Shown here piece after piece: positions 41,841-55,300 of a stretch of 64,000 nt of DNA. The DNA comes from Pomphorhynchus laevis. Its lineage: Eukaryota; Acanthocephala; Palaeacanthocephala; Echinorhynchida; Pomphorhynchidae. Position 1 is the first letter of the stretch; each line of letters begins with the position of its first letter. A model generated the notes under the pieces. The model did not search any database. It was not told where the DNA came from and worked only from the letters and a program-made list of their open reading frames with translations. Location: assembly GCA_012934845.2 (NCBI GenBank), contig WNNJ02003202.1, positions 78,502-142,501 on the forward strand, written 5' to 3'. A program made the position numbers and the translations under genes.

Positions 41841-44800
41841 AAATAAGGGAATTAAGGGAACTCAAACAACAGTAAATAGGACAAGAATTGTCAAGAAAAG
41901 GAAGGTTGAGAAATGAAGGGGTATGAAAAGTTACAAAGCGGAAAGCAATGAGAAGAAGACGAATTTGAGCACGAGAATAAATGATAGGCAAATCGAGAGA
42001 AGCAAGATGGTGGGATGTATGATCAAAACGACGAAGACAGTGGAGAACTCGAATGGCTGCGTTGACGAAGCGTTCTAGGGAAAGAAGAGTAAATTTTGGT
42101 GAGTTGGAAAATAGGCTAAGATGGCAATCAAGTCTCAAGAAAAAGAGAGAATATATGAGAGTCCTACAATAAGAGAAATTGATCAATCTACGAATTTGAC
42201 GGAGGTTGCGGAAAATCAAGGTAGATGATCGTACTTTATCTCTAACGAAAGGTTTAAGTGAAAGTCGGTTGTCAAAATAGAATCCTAAGAAAACGAGATT
42301 GTCAACGATAGAAAGAATTGTAGAATTTAATGATACGGAGGGAGTTTCTACGCCAGATCGTCTAAGAAGGATCCACATTATTTTTGATTTATTAGGATTC
42401 AGAGAAAGACGAAGAGAAGAAAGATGATTGGAAATTGAGACAAGACAGTTATAGGCAGAAACACAAAGATCATGAATACGATAAGCAGGTGCATGAGCAT
42501 AGATGAGAATGTCATTAGCATATTGCATAACATGGAAGTTTAATATATGAGAAATAAAAAGACAAATCGCCGAGAAGAGAGAAAAGTAAAGGGCCTAATA
42601 CGGAGCCTTGTGGAACACCGGACGGGATGGAAGAAGGATGGGAAAGAGAAGAGTTAGAACAAACGCGAAAAGTACGGTTTGATAGATATGAAGAAAACCA
42701 AAATACAGTTGGGTAAAGAGAAACCATAATCATGACGAAGACGATGGAGAAGAATCAAGTGATCGACGATGTCAAAAGCAGATGAGATATCAAGAGAAAC
42801 TATGACACTACATAATTTTTGATCTCGCGAGATGAGTAAGTCGTTATATATTTTAAGACAAGCAATTTCAGTAGTGTGATTATAGTGAAAAGCAGCTTGG
42901 AACGGGATGATATAAGTTTGAGGAAAATAGATATGCATTAGCTTGCTTGAAAACAAGACGCTCAAGAAGTTTAGAGGGTTGGGAGAAGTGGATAGGACGG
43001 TACGAAGATAGTAGTGAGGTGTAGAGAGATTGCTTTTTGAGGAGAGGACGAATAGTGGCGCATTTTTAGTTGGAAGGAAATGTGCTGCTACGTATAGACA
43101 AGCTGAATAATGTGGTTTTAGAGGGTGAGATTAAAGAGCAGATATTTTTAAGCAAGTGAGTGGGAATTGTGTCAGAATGATAAGTTTTATTAAGTAATGA
43201 CAGAAGAACCGAAGAAACTTTATCAGACGAAACGGGAAGAAGGTGGAATAGCTCCGGGAGAAATTTATTCAAAGAGAAGAGAGGATACAAGGAGCATATG
43301 GGTTGAAGAGAAAGTAAATTAGATAGCTTAGATTGTAGATAAGAAGAAAATTCATCAGTGAGAAGATTCACCAGATAATTTATCAGATAAGAAGAAAATT
43401 CATCATGTTACAAGGGCAGATAATCTTGAAAAAATTGTATTTGAGATTTTTCAATAAGATTTAGAGTTGGAAGATGACTCGAGTTGATTTCGCCAAAAGA
43501 GAATACGCTTAGTACGCATAGGAATGAGATGGGAATGGCGAAGAGAAATATAGGAAGTACGGAGATTTGGAGTGAGTATGTTTGGAGAACGTTTAAGAAA
43601 ACAATTAGACACACGAAAAGAGTGACGGAGTCGACACTTAGAAAGACAACAGTAGGAATCTAACCAGGGATAACAACGCAAACCTGAGAACGTCGGGGTA
43701 GAATAGGCAGAATGTTATTGAGGATTGACGTAAGTTCAGAATCAAACAGAATGCAGAGATCATCAGGAGAAAGATATTTAAGTAGAAGCGAAAAGGGTAA
43801 ATAATTGAATAAGGCAGATATAACAGGTAATAACAGATAATAGGGATATCGAGATGTCTCCAAGCTCGACTTTGAGTAGGTAATGCTGGATGCGGAGAAG
43901 GAGGATGAAGATGGGCGAGTAAGAGTGACAATGAAATGATCGGACAAACCAGGATCAGTAATTAACAAGGATGTATAGTCATTGAAGCAGTTGGGAACAA
44001 CAATGATGACGAGAGCACCACCGAGAATATGAGTTGGGCTTGTTTAAAGTAATTTATAGTTAAAATCAGAAAAAGATTAGTTAAAATGATAGAGTCAAAA
44101 TCAGCTGGACGATCAAGACGTATGTTAAAGTCACTGATAACAAATGAAGGAGTATAAGAATATACGTGAGGGGGCGGCTGAGCTTGGACAGTATACAATC
44201 ACAAGTTCGGAGTAATTCGAACGAAGTGTAACGGATGTTAGCGTTAATTTTACGCAGAGACGTTGGGTGACGAGCAATGGCAACAATACCGCCATGGTTA
44301 GAAGCATTCGATGTGGGAGAGACAATTGGACAAGCTGATTCAACAAGAGAACAATCAGAGCGACATAGACGACGAATAACAATATCGTCAGAACCAGAGT
44401 GCCAGGATTCGGTAATGCATAGAATATAGATAGATAATTTATCGAAGATATCAAGGAGCAGATCAGCTTTATGAAGAATGGAGCGAGGGTTGAAAAGATT
44501 AAGACGAAAAGTACGCTGAGAAGCGATATCGACTGGCAAAGAAGACAGGGGGAGAGAGGTGACGCCATCGGATTTTTGACCTCGTGTGTACGACGTAAAA
44601 ATATCCGTTGATTTGACGGATTGATAAGGATGACTCGCCGTTTGTTTTACGTGTATGTTTCCTAATGCGAGCTAAATTAAGTTGGGAAATATCAGAAGGG
44701 GATCGGTCAGGATAGATACGACAAGTAGATGAAGTGGTAACAGGTTTAAAACGTTGGGAGAGTACCAAGAAGGCATGTAAACTATGCCGGAAAACGATTT

Positions 44801-44950
44801 TTAGGAGTGGAGGTATGGGATGATTGGATTTAATGGATTTGTTTGAACGAATAAAAGATACAGGAGCTATATTGTTGAAGAGGAACAATAGGTGGGATTC
44901 CTTTGCTAACGCCGTACTACTATCGATTCCCATGTGATGCCGTTAATGAA
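41841..44950 (-). mobile_element. LINE-A copy 2, CR1/L2-like
   Basis: Minus strand, from 5': ORF1-like end with CRIYPDRSPSDISQLNLARI (44499-44933), endonuclease LFNPRSILHKADLLLDIFDK and ILCITESWHSGSDDIV (44081-44539), SDHFIVTL (43660-43968), RT fingers region (43066-43371), RT palm [21 protein letters not shown] (42654-42965), [13 protein letters not shown] (42515-42733), then [14 protein letters not shown] (YAND in place of YADD) and a long thumb region to 41743. Many frame breaks and an altered catalytic motif mean it is dead. It differs from copy 1 at many residues, so it is a separate subfamily. Confidence 0.87.
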
Positions 44951-44959
44951 ATGTGCTTA

Positions 44960-46330
44960 ATGTTTTGATTATCGCTGGTTCTTCGGTTCCAGAGAGCACA
45001 TGTTTGTGATCGTGATGTTTCTTTCTTCGTTATCTCCAACAACCAGTTGTTATTCTTTGTTAACACGTCTGATTTATTTGTTTGTCCAGTACCATACTCG
45101 ATTGGAACTTGAAAATTACATTCTTGTACAATCTATGTCAGTATTTGAAAACGTATCTTTATTAGCGTCGACCTAATACCGGACACTCTAAGCTCTTTAC
45201 ACTTGCTGATTATCGACTTTAACCAGCAGACAACCGTTGCAGAGTCGCTTTTGATCGTGATCTTTTTGACACCCCTATGATATCGCCATGTTAAGTTCTT
45301 TTAAGGAAGATTCTAATTCTGACACATTTATGTGATGAATGTATCCCTTCTTGCGTAACCACGCAGCATCTTTGACGAGCAGGTCGTTTATCTCTACTAG
45401 TACTTTAAGGGTTAGTAACCTCGAGTCGCACCATACAACCGATGAGACATCGTTTGCATTCACATTTCATATACCTTTGACTGTATTATTAAAAAAATCT
45501 TGACGGTATCTCGTAACATAGATTTGGTATTCTGTCCTACCGTATTCTGTCCTTGATATAACTCGTGCAAGGACGCAGCTAATCTCAAAACAAGATTGTG
45601 TCCGATCGCTCGCCCCCATAATGAAAACAATTGCCGTTTTGACAATATTTTATCCACGTCTAAATCGATGTTGTTGTCTTGATTCCGTCTTAGCGAACAG
45701 TTAAGTTTATCAATAATCAGTCCTAATACTCTGCACCGTCGATATTAATATGTAATTTAAGATTTAAACTAAAAATCTTCCGATGGGGAAACACCTCGAT
45801 ATGATCAATAAGATTTTCGTTTATAATTATATCGTCAAAGTAGTAATCGCATGCCGCTGATATATCATTTTTGATGTTTAGCACTTTGTCCATGATGCAT
45901 ATAATAATTTTAGGGGTGACGTTCAATCCAAAACCTAATCGTATAAGCTTATAACGTTGTCCGCGTACCATAATGGTTTGATATTTATAGAGTTCATTTA
46001 TCATCCTTGTTTTCAAGTACGCCCACTTAATATCAATAACCTTCAATGAACATCCTAATATGCGTATTCCCATTGCTTTAGTGCATACCTGACTTTCTCC
46101 TTGTGGCTCTGTATGTATTCGTTCAGTTATCGGTAGTCCCTTACGAACGAACTTCAGATTTTCTCGGATAGGGTACCGACATTAACAGGATACATCCAGT
46201 GTCGTAATTTTCAGCTTTAATGACATCTAAAGCTGTCATTAAGCCTTTCAATCTGTGTTTTGAAGTTGACGGCAATTGCGGCGAATGTGACTAATTTTAT
46301 CGCAGTAATAGTATCGAATCGCTTGGAGCT
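44960..46330 (-). mobile_element. LTR-retrotransposon pol fossil (Ty3/gypsy-like)
   Basis: Broken minus-strand pol remnant. Recognisable parts in order are an RT region (GQRYKLIRLGFGLNV and a YFDDI catalytic motif, within 45723-46073), an RNase H/connection region (45275-45657, VVWCDSRLLTLKVLVEINDL and INVSELESSLKELNMAI) and a downstream stretch near 44.97-45.25 kb. It resembles a Ty3/gypsy-like lineage found in several invertebrates. No LTRs, gag or primer-binding site are seen, and there are at least four or five breaks. It abuts the 5' side of LINE-A copy 2. Old and inactive. Confidence 0.75.
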
Positions 46331-48735
46331 TTTGTCAACCCACGACAAGACTAAATATATAGACTAGACAATATATAGACATACTGAATGAACATGATTG
46401 GTCCATTATTGCGCACTAATTTTGTTACAATATAAATCTAGCTTTCGAACATAAAAGTTATTGTACATATTCATAAAACTTTATGTTGTCAAAATATTAT
46501 GTCATTTTGATGATGCTATTAGTTTAAATAAATAACAAGAATTTTTCTAATAAAGTTAGAAAATTATAATTTATTATAATTATATTAAAAATATATCCTG
46601 TATTATTAAATATATCCTGTATTATTATATAATAAAATATATAAAATGTTTTAATTTAAAATAAAATTAAAACATTATTGTTACATTTAATTTACAAATA
46701 GCAGAAGTAAACTTCGGCTAATAGTTATTATTTCAACTTCTTCTTTCGTAACTTCTTAGCAGAAGTTTGAGAAATATTAAAAATTAAAAGTTTTCTTTTT
46801 TTATCTTGCTTCCAAAATTTCTTAAACTTTATAAAGTTTAAGAAATTTACTCATATGTATAAAACCTAAATTGAACTTAATATAATTACACTGGCTTAAA
46901 AAGTAATTATTCAATTGAACAATAAAATTAATAGACAAAAAGAAACAAAAACAAAATAACGAAGAACGAAAAATAAAAGTTTAAGTTTTTAATGTGGTAA
47001 GATAAAACTTCAATATAATAAACTTTTGCGTGCTGTGAACCTAAAGTTTTTGATGATGATAGCAGCAGCTATTGGTATATTGAACTGAACCTCTTTATCG
47101 AATAAATAATCGTTTCTTTGGTTCCATTGTGATTCGATAAATTTCATAAATGAATCTATACACATTTTTTGATAAGGTGTGGGAAGGCAACGAGTTCAAG
47201 ATAAAATATTAACAAAAAGATTATATGGTCAATTAAATATTATTTCCGTTTTAAGATGTTTTTAATAGAGATAGCACTTCATATTCTGCAAAATTAGTAT
47301 TTCTGAAAAAATATTTAACTAAACTTTGTTTCCGACCAGACAAAATTAAAAATATAATTTTTAAACCTAGACTTATACAGGTATAAAAACATTTTACAGC
47401 TTTTACTAATGAAGTTCAAATAAAATTTAGTTAGCTTACATTGACCGGAATGAAACAGAAATTGCTTTTAAGAGATCCGTAAAAAATGGTGTTATTTATC
47501 AGTAAATTTATAATATTATTTTTAAGATTAAAACAAAAACTTGTGAACATGAATATGTTCTAGTATTGCATTGCATTTTCGTACGTCAGTGAATTGATCT
47601 AAATAAACACAATAACTATTACAATATAGTATTATATTAATTATATATATAATATATATTCTATTATGTATAATTATATGAGATTATATTTTTACGAATG
47701 CACAAAACACACTATTGTTTCAAATAACTTGAAAGAGTTAAGTTTAAGTTAAGTTCAGTTAAGTTACACTCTTGTTAAGGAGGTTTTTCCAGTTCTTGAC
47801 ATTCAGTAGATCTAAAGAATTGAATGCATTTACACCTGAATAAGCCATGTATCACAGTGTTAGGCTCAAAATTAGAAAATGTACAAATTGGACAACTACA
47901 ACAATTCAGATATCTTCAAAGTAATATGTTGCCATCAGGTCGAATGGACAGGATCCTATAAGATTTCAGCCCCATACAAGATATTAATGACATACGCTCT
48001 AATATTAATTTCAAATATTTCTTATCACTGTAATAGCAAGTCTTATCCGCATAGACGGAGTATAATCGCGACCCACAAATTTTAGTATGTTCCATACTTC
48101 CGCCACTTAGGAAATAAGTTGATTATCATGTTGCCCTATATTATAATATAATATAATTATTATATTATAATTTAATAATTATTAAATACTATATTTATAT
48201 TATAATATTAAAATATATAATTATCATAATTATATAAATATATAAAATAATTTTTAAAAAGTATGTATTTTGATACATACTAAAAGCATGTACTTTATTT
48301 AATAGTATTAAAATATATTTTAAAAGCATGTATTTTAATATATTAAAATAATAATAAAATTAAAAAGTTTTGAATTATATAAGAATAACAAAAAAAGAGC
48401 TTCACGGAAAATTAAACAAAAAAATAAAGTAATATTCGTATACGCACTCTTGACCATCACAAACCTTATGTATCAAAATATCAAGACTATTTTGTACTGA
48501 TTGAAAATCATTTTGCAAAGATAAGAACTGTCCGTACGTAAATTGATCATTGACTTCAGAAGATCTTTGAAAAATTCAATAAATCTAATATATGACTGTA
48601 AAAAGCAAAATTTACAAACCAAAAAATTGAACTTAAAAAAACAAATGTAAATATTAAATTTAATTATAACGATAAAGTAACAAAATAATTTAAAATTAAA
48701 AAACAAAAATTAAGTATACAATGAGAACGATAAAG
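46331..48735. other. AT-rich region, no gene seen
   Basis: Low-complexity AT-rich DNA. 46690-46850 vaguely resembles a worn PLE terminal unit (TTAGCAGAAGTTTGAGAAATATT). 48100-48370 is nearly pure A/T with many ATATAAT palindromes. A 68-aa open frame at 47879-48085 has no recognisable content. Confidence 0.5.
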
Positions 48736-49375
48736 AATTTTTTTTCCAGAGATTGGTGCTCGCAAGATTAAATAAAACAGGCGGAGTTTCAGTGTATTAT
48801 CACCGAGACAATCCGTTGAGTCAACAATGAGAGGGAAAATCCGTTTCCAGTTGAACAGATAAGTATCGTTCAGGTCGCATCCAAGAGCTTTGTGGTGGCA
48901 GGACCAAAGCACCGACGTTTAAAACACCAAGAGCGAAAACGAATAATAGCGCTCGTCAAAACACGATGAGCGTTGTCCGTTTATTATCCTCGAAGCTCTA
49001 TGCGATAGCGTCTGCAATAGAAAAACCGCGTGCCTTATAGATAACTACAAAAAAAGTTGAGGAAATAAAATCAAATACCAAGATATGGCCGATTTCCCAG
49101 CGTAAAAAAGTAGCTCGATCCGATCTATTGCCGTCGTTAAGCTAAAATGCTGGTTGAAACCATTCGTAATTAAACTCGCACATGTTAGAGAGAAAACAAA
49201 AAAGCAGGACTAGATGTCGAGATTAGGAACGCAGAAATGAAGTGAGTGCGAATTTACAATCAATACAGTTAAGCCACATCCAAACATGAAACACTGACAA
49301 GCGTGTACAATTAGTTAAAAAGCAAAGGCAACAGAGCAAAATGTACAAAATTAAATTTGTAATTTAATGTTAACA
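48736..49375 (-). other. Unidentified GC-richer block beside the satellite
   Basis: Composition rises between 48740 and 49310. The minus-strand frame 48664-48912 reads MLWSCHHKALGCDLNDTYLF, NWKRIFPLIVDSTDCLGDNT; it is not a family I recognise. It may be a worn repeat that marks the edge of the satellite. Confidence 0.35.
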
Positions 49376-49379
49376 CATA

Positions 49380-52300
49380 AGAAATCATTGTAATAATTTG
49401 AAGATTTTAATCTACAAAGATAATCAAATTGCTATTACAATAAATTGCTATTCATAATATTGAAAAAATAAATCAAATTTTATTGGTAATTAAATGAATC
49501 TATTCTGAAAAATGCAATTCATTCAGTCAAAAGTTATAATAAAAAGTATCACGAATTAGTTAATTTGTAACTTATCAAGAATTTGATTAAAAAAACCACT
49601 GTAATTACTTGTAGATTTTAATTAGAAGCGAATTTTCAGCTTGGACATTATGACCCGAAGGATGAATTCATTTTGTTTATAAATTCCTTCACATAAAATT
49701 TAAAAAAAAGAAATATCTTTTTATTGACAACTAAATGAATCTATTCTGTCAATATTCAATTAATTCAGTCTAAAGTTATAACTAAAATTGTCACGACTTC
49801 GTTCATTTGTAACTTGAAAAGAATTTGTTTAAATAAAAAAGCCATTGTAATTATTTGCAGATTTTATTCAGAATAGAATTTTCAGCATCGACATTATGAC
49901 CCGAAAGATGAATTCATCATGTTTCTAAATTGCTTAAAAAAATTGAATAGAAAATATCATTTTATCGACAATTAAATGAATCAATTCTGTCAATATGCAA
50001 TTAATTCAGTCTAAAGTTATAATAAAAATTATCACGACTTCGTTCATTTGTAACTTAAAAAGAATTTGCTTAAATAAAAAAGCCATTGTAATTATTTGCA
50101 GATTTTAATCAGAATAGAATTTTCAGCATCGACATTATGACCCGAAAGATGAATTCATCATGTTTCTAAATTGCTTCAAATAAAATTGAATCAAAAATAT
50201 CATTTTATCGACAATTAAATGAACATTTTCTGTCAATATGCAATTAATTCAGTCAAAAGTTGTAATTAAAAGTATAACGAATTCGTTAATTTGTAACTTA
50301 CAAAAAATTTGGTAAATAAAAAAGCCATTGTAATTATTTGTAGATTTTAATCAGAATAGAATTTTCAGCATCGACATTATGACCCGAAAGATGAATTCAT
50401 CATGTTTATAAATTGTTTAAAAAATGAATCAAAAATATCATTTTATCGACAATTAAATGAATCTTTTCTGTCAATATGCAATTAATTCAGTCTAAAGTTA
50501 TAATTAAAATTATCACGACTTCGTTCATTTGTAACTTGAAAAGAATTTGTTTAAATAAAAAAGCCATTGTAATTATTTGTAGATTTTAATCAGAATAGAA
50601 TTTTCAGCATCGACATTATGACCCGAAAGATGAATTCATCATGTTTATAAATTGCTTAAAAAAATGAATCAAAAATATCATTTTATCGACAATTAAATGA
50701 ATCTTTTCTGTCAATATGCAATTAATTCAGTCTAAAGTTATAATTAAAATTATCACGACTTCGTTCATTTGTAACTTAAAAAGAATTTGTTTAAATAAAA
50801 AAGCCATTGTAATTATTTGTAGATTTTGATAAGAATCAAATTTTCAGCATCGACATTATGACACGAAAGATGAATTCATCATGTTTCTTAATGGCTTAAA
50901 TAAAATTGAATCAAAAAAATCATTTTATAGAAAATTAAATAAATCTGTTCGTAAATATTTAATATAATTAAGTCTAAAGTTATAATTAAAACTATCACGA
51001 CTTCGTTCATTTGTAAATTGAACAGAATTGGTTTAAATAAAAACGCCATTATAATTATTTGCAGATTTTATCCAGAATAGAATTTTCAGCATCGACATTA
51101 TGACCCGAAAGATGAATTCATCATGTTTCTAAATTGCTTCAAATAAAATTGAATCAAAAATATCATTTTATTGACAATCAAATGAATCTATTCTGTCAAT
51201 ATGCAATTAATTCAGTCTAAAGTTATAATTAAAATTGTAACGACTTCATTCATTTGTAACTTGAAAAGAATTTGTTTAAATAAAAAAGCCATTGTAATTA
51301 TTTGCAGATTTTAACCAGAATAGAATTTTCAGCATCGACATTATGACCCGAAAGATGAATTAATCATATTTCAAAATTGCTTCAAATAAAATTGAAACAA
51401 AAATATCATTTTATTGACAATTAAATGTACTATTCTGTCAATATGCAATTAATTCAGTCTAAAGTTATAATTAAAATTGTAACGACTTCATTCATTTGTA
51501 ACTTGAAAAGAATTTGTTTAAATAAAAAAGCCATTATAATTATTTGTAGATTTTAATCAGAATAGAATTTTCAGCATCGATATTATGACGCGAAAGATGA
51601 ATTCATCATGTTTCTAAATTGCTTAAATAAAATTGAATCAAAAATAAAATTTAATTAAAAATTAAATGAATCTATTCTGTCACTATGCAATTTATATAGT
51701 CTTAAGTTATAATTAAAAGAATCACGTATTCGTTCATTTGTAACTTAAAAAGAATTTATTTAAATAAAAAAGCCATTGTAATTATTTGTAGATTTTAATC
51801 AGAATCAAATTTTCAGCATCGACATTATGACCCGAAAGATGAATTCATCATGTTTCTAAATTGCTTCACATAAAATTGAATCAAAAAAATCATTTTATTG
51901 AAAATTAAATGAATCTATTCGGTCAATTTGCAATTAATTCAGTCTAAAGTTATAATTAAAATTATTACGACTTCGTTCATTTGTAACTTGAAAAGAATTT
52001 GTTTAAATAAAAAAGCCATTATAATTATTTGTAGATTTTAATCAGAATAGAATTTTCAGCATCGACATTATGACCCGAAAGATGAATTCATCATGTTTCT
52101 AAATTGCTTCAAATAAAATTGAATCAAAAATATCATTTTATCGACAATTAAATGAATCTTTTCTGTCAATATGCAATTAATTCAGTCTAAAGTTATAATT
52201 AAAATTATCACGACTTCGTTCATTTGTAACTTAAAAAGAATTTGTTTAAATAAAAAAGCCATTGTAATTATTTGTAGATTTTAATCAGAATAGAATTTTC

Positions 52301-55300
52301 AGCATCGACATTATGACCCGAAAGATGAATTCATCATGTTTCTAAATTGCTTCAAATAAAATTGAATCAAAAATATCATTTTATCGACAATTAAATGAAT
52401 CTTTTCTGTCAATATGCAATTAATTCAGTCTAAAGTTATAATTAAAATTATCACGACTTCGTTCATTTGTAACTTAAAAAGAATTTGTTTAAATAAAAAA
52501 GCTATTGTAATTACTTTTAGATTTTTATCAGAATAGAATTTTCAGCATCGACATTATGACCCGATAGATGAATTCATCATGTTTCGAAATTGCTTCAAAT
52601 AAACTTGAAACAAAAATATCATTTTATCGACAATTAAATGAATCTTTTCTGTCAATATGCAATTAATTCAGTCTAAAGTTATAATTAAAATTATCACGAT
52701 TTCGTTCATTTGTAACTTAAAAAGAATTTGTTTAAGTAAAAAAGTCATTGTAAATATTTGTAGATTTTAATTAGAACAAAATTTTCAGCATCGATATTAT
52801 GACCCGAAAGATGAATTCATCATGTTTATAAATTGCTTCACATAAAATTGAATCAAAAAAAATCATTTTATTGGAAATTAAATGAATCTATTCGGTCAAT
52901 ATTCAATATTTTCAGTCAAAAGTTGTAATTAAAAGTATCACGAATTCGTTCATTTGTAACTTACAAAGAATTTGTTTAAATAAAAAAGCCATTATACTTA
53001 TTTGTAGATTTTAACAATAATCAAATTTTAAACATCGACATCATGACCCGAAAGATAAATTAATCATGTTCCTAAATTGCTTCAAATAAAATTGAATCAA
53101 AAATATCATATTATCGACAATTAAATGAATCTTTTCTGTGAATATGCAATTAATTCAGTATAAAGTTATAATTAAAATTATCACGACTTCGTTCATTTGT
53201 AACTTAAAAAGAATTTGTTTAAATAAAAAAGCCATTATAATTATTTGTAGATTTTAATCAGAATAGAATTTTCAGCATCGACATTATGACCCGAAAGATG
53301 AATTCATCATGTTTCTAAATTGCTTCAAATAAAATTGAATCAAAAATATCATATTATCGACAATAAAATGAATCTATTCTGTCAATATGCAATTAATTCA
53401 GTCAAAAGTTGTAATTAAAATTATCACGACTTCGTTCATTTGTAACTTAAAAAGAATTTGTTTAAATAAAAAAGTCATTGTAATTATTTGTAGATTTTAA
53501 TAAGAATCAAATTTTCAGCATCGACATTATGACCCGAAAGATGAATTCATCATGTTTCTAAATTGCTTCAAATAAAATTGAATCAAAAAAATCATTTTAT
53601 TAAAAATTAAATGAATCTATTCTGTCACTATGCAATTTATATAGTCTTAAGTTATATTTAAAAGAATCACGTATTCGTTCATTTGTAACTTAAAAAGAAT
53701 TTGCTTAAATAAAAAAGTCATTGTAATTATTTGTAGATTTTGATAAGAATCAAATTTTCAGCATCGACATTATGACCCGAAAGATGAATTCATCATGTTT
53801 CTAAATTGCTTCAAATAAAATTGAATCAAAAATATCATTTTATTGACAATTAAATGAATCTATTCTGTCAATATGCAATTAATTCAGTCTAAAGTTATAA
53901 TTAAAATTATCACGACTTCGTTCATTTGTAACTTGAAAAGAATTTGTTTAAATAAAAAAGCCATTATAATTATTTGTAGATTTTAATCAGAATAGAATTT
54001 TCAGCATCGACATTATGACCCGAAAGATGAATTCATCATGTTTCTAAATTGCTTCAAATAAAATTGAATCAAAAATATCATATTATCGACAATAAAATGA
54101 ATCTATTCTGTCAATATTCAATTAATTCAGTCAAAAGTTGTAATTAAAATTATCACGACTTCGTTCATTTGTAACTTAAAAAGAATTTGTTTAAGTAAAA
54201 AAGTCATTGTAAATATTTGTAGATTTTAATTAGAACCAAATTTTCAGCATCGATATTATGACCCGAAAGATGAATTCATCATGTTTCTAAATGGCTTAAA
54301 TAAAATTGAATCAAAAAAATCATTTTATTAAAAATTAAATGAATCTATTCTGTCACTATGCAATTTATATAGTCTTAAGTTATAATTAAAAGAATCACGT
54401 ATTCGTTCATTTGTAACTTAAAAAGAATTTATTTAAATAAAAAAGCCATTGTAATTATTTGTAGATTTTAATCAGAATCAAATTTTCAGCATCGACATTA
54501 TGACCCGAAAGATGAATTCATCATGTTTCTAAATTGCTTCAAATAAAATTGAATCAAAAATATCATTTTATTGACAATTAAATGAATCTATTCTGTCAAT
54601 ATGCAATTAATTCAGTCTAAAGTTATAATTAAAATTATCACGACTTCGTTCATTTGTAACTTGAAAAGAATTTGTTTAAATAAAAAAGCCATTATAATTA
54701 TTTGTAGATTTTAATCAGAATAGAATTTTCAGCATCGACATTATGACCCGAAAGATGAATTCATCATGTTTCTAAATTGCTTCAAATAAAATTGAATCAA
54801 AAATATCATTTTATCGACAATTAAATGAATCTTTTCTGTCAATATGCAATTAATTCAGTCTAAAGTTATAATTAAAATTATCACGACTTCGTTCATTTGT
54901 AACTTAAAAAGAATTTGTTTAAATAAAAAAGCCATTGTAATTATTTGTAGATTTTAATCAGAATCAAATTTTCAGCATCGACATTATGACCCGAAAGATG
55001 AATTCATCATGTTTATAAATTGCTTCACATAAAATTGAATCAAAAAATCATTTTATTGAAAATTAAATGAATCTATTCGGTCAATATTCAATATTTTCAG
55101 TCAAAAGTTGTAATTAAAAGTATCACGAATTCGTTCATTTGTAACTTACAAAGAATTTGTTTAAATAAAAAAGCCATTATACTTATTTGTAGATTTTAAC
55201 AATAATCAAATTTTCAGCATCGACATCATGACCCGAAAGATAAATTAATCATGTTTCTAAATTGCTTCAAATAAAATTGAATCAAAAATATCATATAATC

